NCBI GenBank assembly: GCA_031276855.1
Contig: JAISMH010000180.1
Span: forward strand, 1-35,114
DNA from: Synergistaceae bacterium
Lineage (GTDB): Bacteria > Synergistota > Synergistia > Synergistales > Aminobacteriaceae
Length of the DNA stretch: 35,114 nt
Reading direction: 5' to 3'
Under the pieces are notes generated by a model. That model made no database searches. It saw nothing but the letters and a program-made list of their open reading frames with translations, and was not told the DNA's origin. The position numbers were made by a program, and so were the translations under genes. Below are positions 22,235 through 30,071 of this stretch, one piece after another; within the stretch, counting starts at the first letter, position 1, and each line of letters opens with the position of its first letter.

Positions 22235-23041
22235 ATGCCGGAAGAGCGCGCCGGAAACGTTGAAATCACGATAGACGGCTTTTCCGGCCCTCTGGATCTG
22301 CTGTGCCACCTCGTCGAAAGCCGGCAGATGCAGGCCGCCAAAATCAAGGTGGCGCAGCTGGTGCGCATTTACGGCGCGTACCTCGCCAAGACGCGGAAGG
22401 CCTCGGCGGAAACCCTGGTGGAGTTTTTTTTCATGGCGGCGGAACTGCTTCTGCAAAAGACGCTCTCTCTGCTGCCCTCCGCGCCCGAGGAGCCTCCCCT
22501 GGACGAGGAGCCGGAGGACACCGCCGGCGAGGAGGAACTCATGGCGCGCCTGGCGCGCTACCGCCCTTACCGGGCGGCCACGACCTGCCTGGAGGAGCGG
22601 AAGGCGCGGCAGGATCGCTGTTTCAGGCGTATCCCGGGCGAAAACGCGCCGGACGGGGCAAAGGAAGAGTTTCCGGAGGAACCGAGCTACGACATCGGGG
22701 ATCTCTACTTTTTGAGCCGCATCTGGTGGGGGCTCATCGAGAGGGCCTCCCGGAAGGAGCGCCGCGCCGAGGAATTTTTGGATTCGGACGCGGAGGACGC
22801 GTGGGACGGGATGCCGGAAGCCCTGCCGGAGGAGTCTCAGATTCAGAGCCGCATCGAGGAACTGGAGGAGAAGCTGGCCGTGAATCCGGTGCTGTCGCTG
22901 AACGTGCTGTGGGCTGTGTCTCCCTCCATCAAGACGCTGGTCGTGACGCTTTTGGCCGTTTTGGAGATGTGCCGCATGGGCAAGGCCGCTATAGAGCAGG
23001 AGACGCTTTTTTCCGATGTCAGAATCCGCGCGAAAGGCTAG
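22235..23041 (+). CDS. scpA: Segregation and condensation protein A
   Basis: This 268-residue kleisin bridges the heads of an SMC dimer for chromosome segregation. The N-terminal signature is ITIDGFSGPLDLLCHLVESR (about residues 8-27), then MQAAKIKVAQLVRIY and ETLVEFFFMAAELLLQKTLS. The middle is acidic and variable; the C-terminal winged-helix part is short. It overlaps scpB by 26 bp, the usual scpAB arrangement. Confidence 0.93.
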   Translation: MPEERAGNVEITIDGFSGPLDLLCHLVESRQMQAAKIKVAQLVRIYGAYLAKTRKASAETLVEFFFMAAELLLQKTLSLLPSAPEEPPLDEEPEDTAGEEELMARLARYRPYRAATTCLEERKARQDRCFRRIPGENAPDGAKEEFPEEPSYDIGDLYFLSRIWWGLIERASRKERRAEEFLDSDAEDAWDGMPEALPEESQIQSRIEELEEKLAVNPVLSLNVLWAVSPSIKTLVVTLLAVLEMCRMGKAAIEQETLFSDVRIRAKG

Positions 23042-23744
23042 CGGCGCCGGGGCTTCCGGCCCCGCGGCTTCGTTGTCCGTTTTGGCCGCTCAAATCGAGG
23101 CCGTGCTTTTCCTGTCCGCCTCCCCGGTGTCGGAGGACGAGCTGAAAGCCGTGTTCGGCCTCTCGGGACGGGAGATCGCCGCCGCGCTCGAAGAGCTGGG
23201 GGCGCACCTCGAAAAGGGGCACGGACTCATTCTCCGCTCCGCGGCGGCCGGGTGGGTGCTGGAGACCAACCCGCATTTCGCGGAGGTTCTGGCGCTTTTC
23301 CGCGACACCGCCCGGAAGAGGCACATCCGGCTCAGCAAGGCGGCTGTTGAAACGCTTGCCGTGGTCTCCTACAATCAGCCTGTCACACGGGGCGAGATCG
23401 AGGATCTGCGCGGCGTGCGCTGCGAGAGGGTCATCGAAAGGCTTCTGTCGTACGGGCTCGTCCGAATATCGGGACGCAAGAAAACCAGCGGTTCCCCGCT
23501 TCTTTACCGCACCACCAACCGCTTCCTCGACCTGTTCGGCCTGGAGGCCATCGCCGACCTGCCCACCTTGGCGGAACTGGAGGAATTGACCGCCGTCCCC
23601 GTGAACGCGGAGGAGGACCGCGGCTTCTCGGAGGAGGAAGCCGGGGAGGCCGAAACCGGGCCGGCGGAGGGCATGACGGCAGAGGACGGCGCGGAGAGCG
23701 AATCGGGCGAAGCGGACGAATCGGAGGCCGGCGATGCGCCTTAA
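23016..23744 (+). CDS. scpB: Segregation and condensation protein B
   Basis: This 242-residue partner of ScpA in the SMC complex has two winged-helix domains. Markers are LAAQIEAVLFLSASPVSEDEL, then LSKAAVETLAVVSYNQPVTR, GEIEDLRGVRCERVIERLL and the RTTNRFLDLFGLEAIADLP ending. After the folded part comes an unusually long acidic tail of about 45 residues rich in Glu, Ala and Gly. AGGAG lies 12 nt before the ATG, inside scpA. The stop overlaps the next gene's ATG by 11 bp. Confidence 0.93.
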   Translation: MSESARKASGAGASGPAASLSVLAAQIEAVLFLSASPVSEDELKAVFGLSGREIAAALEELGAHLEKGHGLILRSAAAGWVLETNPHFAEVLALFRDTARKRHIRLSKAAVETLAVVSYNQPVTRGEIEDLRGVRCERVIERLLSYGLVRISGRKKTSGSPLLYRTTNRFLDLFGLEAIADLPTLAELEELTAVPVNAEEDRGFSEEEAGEAETGPAEGMTAEDGAESESGEADESEAGDAP

Positions 23745-24453
23745 CGCTTTTCTGGCCGAGTGCGGCCTGGCCTCCAGACGCAAGGGGGAGTCGCTGATTC
23801 TGGACGGCCGCGTGAAGGTCAACGGCAAAATCGTTCTCGCCCCCTATTTCGACGTCGCGCCGGAGACGGACGCCGTGGAGTGCGGCGGCGCGCGCGTGAC
23901 GCCCGTTCCGAAGGTCTACGTCGTTATGAACAAGCCGGCGGGGGTGGTCTGCGCCGTCACGGACAAGTACGACCCCGTCGTCGTGGACCTGCTGCCTCCG
24001 GCGGTGCGGGAGAAGCGCGTGTTCCCGGTCGGCAGGCTGGACAGGGACAGCGAGGGGCTCCTGCTCCTGACGAACGACGGCATGTTCGCGCAAAGCGTCC
24101 AGCACCCCTCGAAGGGCGTGACGAAGGAGTACGAGGCGCTGCTGAACATCGAGATCCACCCCGGACAGCTGGAACGCTGGCGGAGGGGATTTGAAATAGA
24201 GGGGAAGTTCGTCCGCCCTCTTTCGGTCGAGGTGATGGAGAAGGAGCCGCGGGCGCGCTGGCTTCGCGTGACGGTGGGGGAAGGGCTGAAGCGCGAGGTG
24301 CGGACGATGGCGAATTTGGCGGGTTTCAGCGTGACGGCTCTTCTGCGGCGCAGGATAGGCCGCCTGACCTTGAAAAATCTCCGCGCTGGGCAATTTGTAG
24401 AATTGTCTTTTTCCGACGTGTACACTAAAATAATTGAAGGCGGTTCAGTTTAG
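23734..24453 (+). CDS. Pseudouridine synthase, RsuA/RluB family
   Basis: This 239-residue protein has an N-terminal S4 RNA-binding domain (MRLNAFLAECGLASRRKGES and GRVKVNGK) and a pseudouridine synthase domain with the catalytic aspartate in GRLDRDSEGLLLLTND (near residue 103). The KPAGVVCAV segment and the C-terminal GLKREVRTMANLAGFSV fit RluB, which modifies 23S rRNA, but RsuA/RluE cannot be excluded. scpA-scpB-rluB is a standard order. It overlaps scpB. Confidence 0.88.
   Translation: MRLNAFLAECGLASRRKGESLILDGRVKVNGKIVLAPYFDVAPETDAVECGGARVTPVPKVYVVMNKPAGVVCAVTDKYDPVVVDLLPPAVREKRVFPVGRLDRDSEGLLLLTNDGMFAQSVQHPSKGVTKEYEALLNIEIHPGQLERWRRGFEIEGKFVRPLSVEVMEKEPRARWLRVTVGEGLKREVRTMANLAGFSVTALLRRRIGRLTLKNLRAGQFVELSFSDVYTKIIEGGSV
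24403..24431 (+). promoter_or_regulatory. Promoter for the HDOD gene
   Basis: TTGTCT (24403-24408), 17-bp spacer, TAAAAT (24426-24431), lying in the 3' end of the pseudouridine synthase gene. It precedes the AAGGAGGA site (24463-24470) and GTG start at 24478, giving a leader of about 40 nt. Confidence 0.5.
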
Positions 24454-24477
24454 CCCGTGCGCAAGGAGGATACATCG

Positions 24478-25368
24478 GTGAGTGACATAGACGAGCGCTC
24501 AAGAGAACTGATTAAAACACGTATTATAAGCAAATTGAAGGAAATGAAGTCTTTTCCGCAATTTGTTGTCGAAACGCTGCGTAAGCTCAACGATCCGACC
24601 AGCAACGCCTCCGATGTGGCCGCGAGCTTGTCCCGCGACGAAGGGTTGGTTCTGCGGACTCTGAAACTGGCCAATTCCGCCGCGTACGGCATACCCCGCA
24701 ACATCCCCGACGTTTCCGAGGCGATCGCGCTTCTGGGTTACAAGAATATCAGCAATATCGTCCTGTCCGCCACGGTCTACTCCGTCATGGACAAGGGCCT
24801 TTCGGGTTACGCCTTGGACCGGGGAGAGATGTGGCGGCACTCCCTGACCACGGCCTACGCGGCGCGGCACATCGCCAGCATGACGCGGAAAGTCCCGCCG
24901 GAGGAGGCCTATGTCGGCGGACTGCTGCACGACATCGGCAAGGTCGTCCTGAACGACTACGTCCGCTTCGGCTACGGCATCATCGTGAAGCTCGTGGAAG
25001 AGGAACACATTCCCTTCACGGACGCCGAGCTCAAGGTGCTGGGTTTCGACCACTCCGCGGTGGGGGCGCTCCTGATCGAGCGGTGGGACCTGCCCAAAGC
25101 CTATCACTATTCGACGCTCTATCACCACAGACCCAACGATCTGGATTCCGAGTGCAAGCAGTTCCAGCCTCTGGTGGACATCATCAGCGTCGCCAACTCC
25201 ATATGCCTGATGATGGGTATCGGGCTCGGGACGGACAGCCTTCAGAATTACATGTACCCGGAGCCCCTCGAACGCCTGAAGATCGGGGACTATGAGACTC
25301 TCATGTCGGAACTGGTGGACTTCGCCGGGCAGGCCTCCTCGGATATGGAAGAAATGAAGGAGTTTTAA
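24478..25368 (+). CDS. HDOD-domain signalling protein
   Basis: This 296-residue protein consists almost entirely of an HDOD domain, a relative of HD phosphohydrolases found in bacterial signalling. Markers are FPQFVVETLRKLNDPTSNAS, LSRDEGLVLRTLKLANSAAY, AIALLGYKNISNIVLS, then an HD-like region WRHSLTTAYAARHIA and YVGGLLHDIGKVVLNDY and a HSAVGALLIERWDLP segment. HDOD proteins usually act as non-catalytic effectors, but here the HD pair and some histidines are retained, so activity is open. The start is GTG 24478, 7 nt after a strong AAGGAGGA. cmk follows 4 bp later. Confidence 0.87.
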   Translation: MSDIDERSRELIKTRIISKLKEMKSFPQFVVETLRKLNDPTSNASDVAASLSRDEGLVLRTLKLANSAAYGIPRNIPDVSEAIALLGYKNISNIVLSATVYSVMDKGLSGYALDRGEMWRHSLTTAYAARHIASMTRKVPPEEAYVGGLLHDIGKVVLNDYVRFGYGIIVKLVEEEHIPFTDAELKVLGFDHSAVGALLIERWDLPKAYHYSTLYHHRPNDLDSECKQFQPLVDIISVANSICLMMGIGLGTDSLQNYMYPEPLERLKIGDYETLMSELVDFAGQASSDMEEMKEF

Positions 25369-25372
25369 CGCC

Positions 25373-26041
25373 GTGGGCTTCGTCGTCACCCTGGACGGGC
25401 CGGCGGGAGCGGGGAAAAGCTCCGTGGCCAGGCGTTTGGCGGAGAGTCTGGGGATTCGTTACCTGGACACCGGCGCCATTTACCGGGCGGTGGCGTACCG
25501 TCTGGACGGTGAGGGAATTTCCTCTCAGGAAGAGGAGAAGATGGCCGAATCCCTGGCGTCGATCAAAATACGCATCGAAAAGGAAGGTATCTTTGTCAAT
25601 GACGAGAATGTGACCGGGTCGATACGTTCCGCGCGTATCGACCGTATTGTTTCCGGCTACGCGGCATCGAAAGCCGTCCGCGGGGCGCTGCTGGGCCTGC
25701 AGCGGGCCCAGGCGGACTACGGCGATCTGATCGCGGACGGCCGGGATACGGGCAGCGTCGTATTTCCCGGCGCGGATATCAAGTTCTTCCTGACGGCCAC
25801 CCCTCAGGCGCGGGCGGAGCGGCGCTATAAGGAGCTTTTGCGGAAGGGCGAGGCGGCCGTCTACGAAGAGGTGCTGGCCCGGATACACGAGAGGGACGAC
25901 GCCGACAGCCGCCGCGAGATCGCGCCCCTTCTGGAGCCGCCGGACTCCATCCGCGTCGATACGTCCCCGATGAGCGAAGACGAGGTCGTGCATCGGCTGC
26001 TTTCCCTGATTAAACGCCGAATGACGCAGGACATCGACTGA
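25373..26041 (+). CDS. cmk: Cytidylate kinase
   Basis: This 222-residue enzyme phosphorylates CMP and dCMP. The P-loop is GPAGAGKSSVARRLA (residues 8-22), followed by LDTGAIYRAVAYRL for CMP binding, IADGRDTGSVVFPGADIKFF with the Arg-Asp pair, and a RIHERDDADSRREIAPL lid. The start is GTG 25373, about 10 nt after AAGGAG in the HDOD gene's end. Its stop codon lies at the beginning of the 68-bp tandem array. Confidence 0.94.
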   Translation: MGFVVTLDGPAGAGKSSVARRLAESLGIRYLDTGAIYRAVAYRLDGEGISSQEEEKMAESLASIKIRIEKEGIFVNDENVTGSIRSARIDRIVSGYAASKAVRGALLGLQRAQADYGDLIADGRDTGSVVFPGADIKFFLTATPQARAERRYKELLRKGEAAVYEEVLARIHERDDADSRREIAPLLEPPDSIRVDTSPMSEDEVVHRLLSLIKRRMTQDID

Positions 26042-26268
26042 GCCCCGCCCCCCCGAGTTGCAATCAGGGGTTTCAGGGGGGCCAGCGAGGCTCCGCAGGA
26101 ACCGAGCGAGCCCTGCCCCCCTGAGCTTCAATCAGGGGTTTCAGGGGGGCCAGCGAGGCCCCGCAGGGACCGAGCGAGCTCCGCCCCTCTGAGCTTCAAT
26201 CAGGGGTTTCAGGGGGGCCAGCGAGGTTCCGCAGGGACCGAGCGAGCTCCGCCCCCCTGAGTTTCAAT
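26040..26268 (+). repeat. 68-bp tandem repeat array, 3.4 units
   Basis: Units start at 26040, 26108, 26176 and 26244, each exactly 68 bp apart, with the fourth cut after about 25 bp. Each begins GAG-CCCGCC or GAGCTCCGCC, then CCCCTGAGCTTCAATCAGGG, and continues to TTTCAGGGGGGCCAGCGAGG. CCCCCCTGA pairs with TCAGGGGGG, so each unit forms a hairpin. The unit is the inverse of the core of elements A and B. It fills the cmk-plsC gap and overlaps the cmk stop. Confidence 0.9.
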
Positions 26269-26287
26269 GTCAGAAAGGATATGGTGT

Positions 26288-26941
26288 TTGTTGCTTTTCG
26301 AGAGGATTTTTTACAGCGTGGTGCGGGCGTTCTTTGCCGTTTTTTTCACCCTCTACAACCGCCTGTCCGTGCGGTGGGCGGAACCCCTTCCCCGCGGCGG
26401 CCGCGTGATCGTCGCCTCCAATCATTGCAGCAACTTGGACCCCATTCTCGTGGGTATCGCGTTTCCGCGCCGTCTGCGTTATTTCGCCAAAGAAGAGCTT
26501 TTCCGGCCCATTCTCTTCGGGAGGATCATCCGTCTTTTGGGGGCCGTCCCCGTTTCCCGCGCCGACAGCGCCTCCGCCGCGAGCGCGCTCAAAGGCTTTT
26601 TCCGGCTGCTGGAGGAGGGGAACGACGTCCTCATCTTCCCGGAGGGCTCACGCTCACCGGACGGAAACCTGCTTCCGCTGGAGGGGGGCGTCGGGCTGAT
26701 CGCGGTCCACTCGAAAGCCGATATCCTGCCCGTCTTCATCCGGGGTTCTTACGACGCCATGCCGCCCGGAGCCGTTCTGATCAAGCCCCGCAAGATCACC
26801 GTGACCTTCGGCAGACGGATCGTCTTCGACCCCGAGCTCCGCGGGGGAAAAGACGCCCGCGAAAAGATAATGGCGGAGCTGACGCGGTCCCTGAAGGCTC
26901 TGGAGCAGGGCGAAGAGCAGCGGAGGGCGTCATGTTCCTGA
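26288..26941 (+). CDS. plsC: 1-acyl-sn-glycerol-3-phosphate acyltransferase
   Basis: This enzyme of about 217 residues acylates lysophosphatidate at the inner membrane. The catalytic H-x4-D is in ASNHCSNLDPIL (near residue 47), motif III is FPEGSRSPDG near 122, and a hydrophobic N-terminal stretch (IFYSVVRAFFAVFFTLY) anchors it. The start is uncertain: ATG 26267 lies in the 68-bp array and has no SD, while TTG 26288 is 9 nt after AAAGGA (26273-26278) and is preferred; GTG 26318 is also possible. cmk-plsC neighbourhood is common. It overlaps yicC by 10 bp. Confidence 0.9.
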   Translation: MLLFERIFYSVVRAFFAVFFTLYNRLSVRWAEPLPRGGRVIVASNHCSNLDPILVGIAFPRRLRYFAKEELFRPILFGRIIRLLGAVPVSRADSASAASALKGFFRLLEEGNDVLIFPEGSRSPDGNLLPLEGGVGLIAVHSKADILPVFIRGSYDAMPPGAVLIKPRKITVTFGRRIVFDPELRGGKDAREKIMAELTRSLKALEQGEEQRRASCS

Positions 26942-27810
26942 GCATGACGGGCTTCGGCCGCGCCTCCCGCAATTTCCCGTGGGGGACGGCCGCGTTTGAA
27001 ATCACGTCGGTCAACCATCGCTATCAGGAGAGCGCCATCCGCCTTCCGAAGGAACTGGCCTCCCTCGAAAGCCGCATTGCCGCGTCGCTGCGCTCGGCCC
27101 TGAGGCGGGGCAAGGTTCGCTTCTCCGCGGAAATCGCCTGGGCTCCCGGTTTCAACGCCGCGAAGCTGAACGAGGACGCGATCTTTTCTTACTGCACTCA
27201 ATTGAAGGGCCTTTCCGACCGTCTCGGCATCCCGGCCGCGGCGGACTTGGCGTCTCTTTTGGTTCTGCCCGGGGTCTGCGATTTTCCGAACGCGCCCGGG
27301 GAAGGCGAGGACGAGGAGGTCTGGGACGCCCTGCTGGGCGAGGCGGTGAGCGCCCTGATGGAGATGAAAAAGTCCGAGGGGGCCAAGCTGGCGGAGGCCG
27401 TCGAGTCGGATCTGGCGGAGTTCGCGCGGCTGGTCGGGCTTCTCTCGGCACGGTGGGACATCGCCGCGCCGGAGGCGCTGGACGCCCTGAAGATCCGGGT
27501 CGAGAAGGTCATGGAGCGTTTCGGCGCGGACATCGACCCGAACCGCGCCGCGCAGGAGGTCTCCCTGCTGGCGGACAAGTGGGACGTCTCGGAGGAGCTG
27601 ACCCGCCTTTCGGCCCATATCGCGAAGTTCCGGGAGATAGCGTCGGGGAAGGAGTCCGAGGGCCGCAAGCTCGACTTCCTCATCCAGGAGATGAACAGGG
27701 AGGTCAACACCATGGGCTCCAAGGTGAACGACGCGGAGTTCCGCTGGATGGTCGTCGAGGCGAAGTCGTGCCTCGAACGGATACGGGAACAGATCCAGAA
27801 CGTGGAGTGA
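26932..27810 (+). CDS. YicC-family endoribonuclease
   Basis: This 292-residue protein belongs to the YicC/YloC family, which has been reported to be an endoribonuclease. Markers are the N-terminal MTGFGRASRNFPWGTAAFEI, SVNHRYQESAIRLP, ALRRGKVRFSAEI, and the highly conserved C-terminal EGRKLDFLIQEMNREVNTMG with NDAEFRWMVVEAKSCLERIREQ. ATG 26932 overlaps the plsC end and follows GGAGGG. It precedes gmk, the standard yicC-gmk-rpoZ order. Its stop lies in a 17-bp duplication. Confidence 0.92.
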   Translation: MFLSMTGFGRASRNFPWGTAAFEITSVNHRYQESAIRLPKELASLESRIAASLRSALRRGKVRFSAEIAWAPGFNAAKLNEDAIFSYCTQLKGLSDRLGIPAAADLASLLVLPGVCDFPNAPGEGEDEEVWDALLGEAVSALMEMKKSEGAKLAEAVESDLAEFARLVGLLSARWDIAAPEALDALKIRVEKVMERFGADIDPNRAAQEVSLLADKWDVSEELTRLSAHIAKFREIASGKESEGRKLDFLIQEMNREVNTMGSKVNDAEFRWMVVEAKSCLERIREQIQNVE

Positions 27811-27835
27811 GCGCATGAGTGGAGTGAGCGGATGA
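27802..27835 (+). repeat. 17-bp tandem duplication at the yicC/gmk junction
   Basis: GTGGAGTGAGCGCATGA (27802-27818) is followed by GTGGAGTGAGCGGATGA (27819-27835), one mismatch. The first copy contains the yicC stop TGA and an ATG at 27815 that opens a six-codon frame (MSGVSG) ending at TGA 27833-27835, overlapping the gmk start ATG in the second copy. Confidence 0.85.
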
Positions 27836-28428
27836 TGGGAAGCGCGGGGGCGGACAATGTCAGGAAGGGAAGACTTTTCATTCTCGCCGGTCCCAGCGGG
27901 GCGGGCAAAGGGACGCTGAGGACCCGGGCCCTTTCGGACATCGAGGATCTGACCTACTCCATATCCTGTACCACGCGGGCGCCGCGCCCGGGCGAGCGCG
28001 AGGGGGCGGACTACCGCTTTCTCTCCAGAGAGGATTTCGAGGACAGGGTGAAGCGCGGGCTGTTTCTGGAACACGCCCTCGTTCACGGCAACCTTTACGG
28101 CACTCTGCGCGGGGATGTCGAGCGGGAAACGGCCGCGGGGCGCGACGTTCTGCTGGAAATCGACGTGCAGGGGGCCGAGTGCGTCCGCCGTCTCGTCCCG
28201 GATTGTGTTATGCTTTTCATCGCGCCGCCGTCGCTGGAAGTCTTGGAGGCGCGTCTGCGCGGCCGGGGGACGGAGTCCGAGGAAACGATCGGGCTTAGGC
28301 TCGAAAACGCGAAAAAGGAAATGGCGCGGGCCGCGGAGTACGACCGCGTCATCGTCAACGACGATCTGGAGCGCGCCGCCGGGGAACTGCGCAGCGTCAT
28401 TTTGAGTTGCAGGGAAAAAAACTGGTAA
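27832..28428 (+). CDS. gmk: Guanylate kinase
   Basis: This 198-residue enzyme converts GMP to GDP. The P-loop is AGPSGAGKGTLRTRAL (about residues 18-33), followed by ISCTTRAPRPGEREGADYRF for GMP binding, then HGNLYGT, LLEIDVQGAECVRRL and FIAPPSLEVLEARLRGRGTE. Two adjacent ATGs (27832, 27835) are possible starts; both lie in the 17-bp duplication and have no strong SD, so coupling to upstream translation seems likely. It is followed by rpoZ after a gap of about 100 bp. Confidence 0.95.
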   Translation: MMGSAGADNVRKGRLFILAGPSGAGKGTLRTRALSDIEDLTYSISCTTRAPRPGEREGADYRFLSREDFEDRVKRGLFLEHALVHGNLYGTLRGDVERETAAGRDVLLEIDVQGAECVRRLVPDCVMLFIAPPSLEVLEARLRGRGTESEETIGLRLENAKKEMARAAEYDRVIVNDDLERAAGELRSVILSCREKNW

Positions 28429-28500
28429 CCGTTCAAATCAAACCCCATATTGGGTATGAAATAGTAAGCTTGACGCTTACCATGATGCAAAAGTTATGAA
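28426..28500. repeat. Intergenic sequence with shared TAACCGTTCAAA end (element C)
   Basis: TGGTAACCGTTCAAA starts at the gmk stop codon and is the exact inverse of the end of element B; the same GTAACCGTTCAA occurs at the rsmB stop in element A. The rest (CCCCATATTGGG, a small palindrome, and AGTAAGCTTGACGCTTACCA, with GTAAGC/GCTTAC inverted) forms two hairpins before the rpoZ SD. No promoter is clear. Confidence 0.5.
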
Positions 28501-28530
28501 AAAAAGCTGCGGGGAAAAGGGAGAGAAGGC

Positions 28531-28800
28531 ATGAAGTTTTACGACATTGACGTTCTCGAAAACAAGTGCGGCATCGACAACAAGTACAAGATCACGGCGC
28601 TGGTGGCGGCCCGGGCGCGGTGGCTCTCCGAGCAGAAGACGATCCTCGACGCGAGGCCGGAGAACGAAAAATACCTGACGATGGCGCTTCTGGAGGTCGA
28701 GGAGGAGAAACTGCCGGACGAGTGGGTCGCGGAGCTGTGGGACGAGCCGCGTCCGGTTAAAAAAGGAACGAAAGCGAAAAAGCCGAAAGGCTCCCGCTGA
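28531..28800 (+). CDS. rpoZ: RNA polymerase omega subunit
   Basis: This 89-residue protein matches omega: IDNKYKITALVAARARWLSE corresponds to the conserved core (NRFxLVxxAAxRAR), followed by the helix EKYLTMALLEVEEEKLP. Omega helps fold the beta-prime subunit. The tail is short and basic (KKGTKAKKPKGSR). Its place between gmk and coaBC supports the call. The ATG follows GGGAGAG. Confidence 0.88.
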   Translation: MKFYDIDVLENKCGIDNKYKITALVAARARWLSEQKTILDARPENEKYLTMALLEVEEEKLPDEWVAELWDEPRPVKKGTKAKKPKGSR

Positions 28801-28814
28801 GGAGGAGATTTCAA

Positions 28815-30026
28815 TTGCTGGGGTGGAAGCGCTCCCGTAAGGTGCTCCTGTGCGTCACGGGCGGCATCGCCGCCTATAAGATTCCCGAGCTCGTCAGCCG
28901 GCTGAGGAAGCTGGCCTGCGAGGTCGAGACGGTCATGACCAAAACGGCGGAGACGCTGGTCAGCCCTCTGACCCTGTCCACCCTTTCGGGACGGCGGACG
29001 TGGCTGCAGGACGATTTTTTCGCGTCGTCCCGCGGCTTCGAGATCCCGCATATCCGTCTGGCCGACTGGGCGGAGGTCGTCGTCGTCGCGCCCTGTTCCG
29101 CCAACACCGCCTCCGGCGCCGCCCACGGGCGGGCCGCCAGTATCGTGGAGGCCGCTCTTCTGGCGACGCGCGCGCCCGTCGTCCTTTTCCCCGCGATGAA
29201 TGTCCACATGTTCGAGCACCCGGCGACGCGGCAGAACCTGCGCGTTCTGGCGGATCGCGGCGTGCGCGTCGTGGACCCCGAATTCGGCTCTCTGGCCTGC
29301 GGGTACGAGGGCAAGGGGCGCCTGCCGGAGACCGATCTGATCCTCGAGGAGATCGCCTTCGCCCTTTCCCCGAAACGCGATCTCGCGGGGAAGCACGTTC
29401 TGGTCACGGCCGGGCCGACGCAGGAATATCTGGACCCCGTGCGCTTCATCTCCAACCCGAGCAGCGGCAAAATGGGGCTCGCCATGGCGAGGACGGCGTG
29501 GTATCGGGGCGCGGAGGTGCGCGTGATTCTGGGCCCGGTCCCCGCCGGAAACACGCACGGACTGGAGATTCACAATGTCGTCTCGGCGTTGGAGATGCGC
29601 GACGCCGTCATGCGCCATCTGGATTGGGCGGACTACATCGTCAAGGCGGCGGCGGTCGGCGACTACCGCGCGAAGGACAGGGCCGGCCATAAAATCAAAC
29701 GCGAAAAACAGGCCGAACTCACCTTGGAGCTGACCCGGAACCCGGACATCGCGGCGGAGGCCGGCGCGGCCAAAAGGGCCGGCCAGTTCCTGATCGGGTT
29801 CGCCGCGGAGACCGACTCCGTCGCGGAAAACGCGCGCGCGAAGATGGAGCGCAAGGGACTGGACGTCATTCTGGCCAACGACGTGTCCGCGCCCGGCATC
29901 GGGTTCGGAAGCGACTCCAACGCCGTTCGGATGATCTCCCGCGAGAGCGAGAGCGCGATCTCCGGCAGCAAGGAAGAGGTCGCCGACGCCGTTTGGGAAA
30001 ACCTGCTCGCCGGCGGGGCGCAATAA
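28815..30026 (+). CDS. coaBC: Bifunctional phosphopantothenoylcysteine decarboxylase / phosphopantothenate-cysteine ligase
   Basis: This 403-residue coenzyme A biosynthesis enzyme carries the FMN-dependent decarboxylase (CoaC) first and the ligase (CoaB) second. CoaC: VTGGIAAYKIPELVSRL near residue 15, active-site His in EIPHIRLADWAE near 79, PAMNVHMFEHPAT near 127, and the substrate-lid Cys in LACGYEGKGRLPE near 162. CoaB: VTAGPTQEYLDPVRFISNPS, SSGKMGLAMA, KAAAVGDYR near 277 and IGFAAETD. The start is TTG 28815, 7 nt after GGAGGAGA. It closely follows rpoZ. Confidence 0.95.
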   Translation: MLGWKRSRKVLLCVTGGIAAYKIPELVSRLRKLACEVETVMTKTAETLVSPLTLSTLSGRRTWLQDDFFASSRGFEIPHIRLADWAEVVVVAPCSANTASGAAHGRAASIVEAALLATRAPVVLFPAMNVHMFEHPATRQNLRVLADRGVRVVDPEFGSLACGYEGKGRLPETDLILEEIAFALSPKRDLAGKHVLVTAGPTQEYLDPVRFISNPSSGKMGLAMARTAWYRGAEVRVILGPVPAGNTHGLEIHNVVSALEMRDAVMRHLDWADYIVKAAAVGDYRAKDRAGHKIKREKQAELTLELTRNPDIAAEAGAAKRAGQFLIGFAAETDSVAENARAKMERKGLDVILANDVSAPGIGFGSDSNAVRMISRESESAISGSKEEVADAVWENLLAGGAQ

Positions 30027-30033
30027 AAAATGA

Positions 30034-30054
30034 AAAAGGCGAAAAACGCCTTTT
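30034..30054 (+). terminator. Hairpin terminator after coaBC
   Basis: AAAAGGCG (30034-30041) pairs with CGCCTTTT (30047-30054) around five A's, 8 bp after the coaBC stop. The T's are within the stem arm, so it may terminate only partly. priA begins 18 bp further on. Confidence 0.5.
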
Positions 30055-30071
30055 GACCTGGGGGCCTGAGC

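Noticed and set aside
26040-26268. CRISPR array
   Set aside because: The 68-bp units are contiguous with no variable spacers between repeats.
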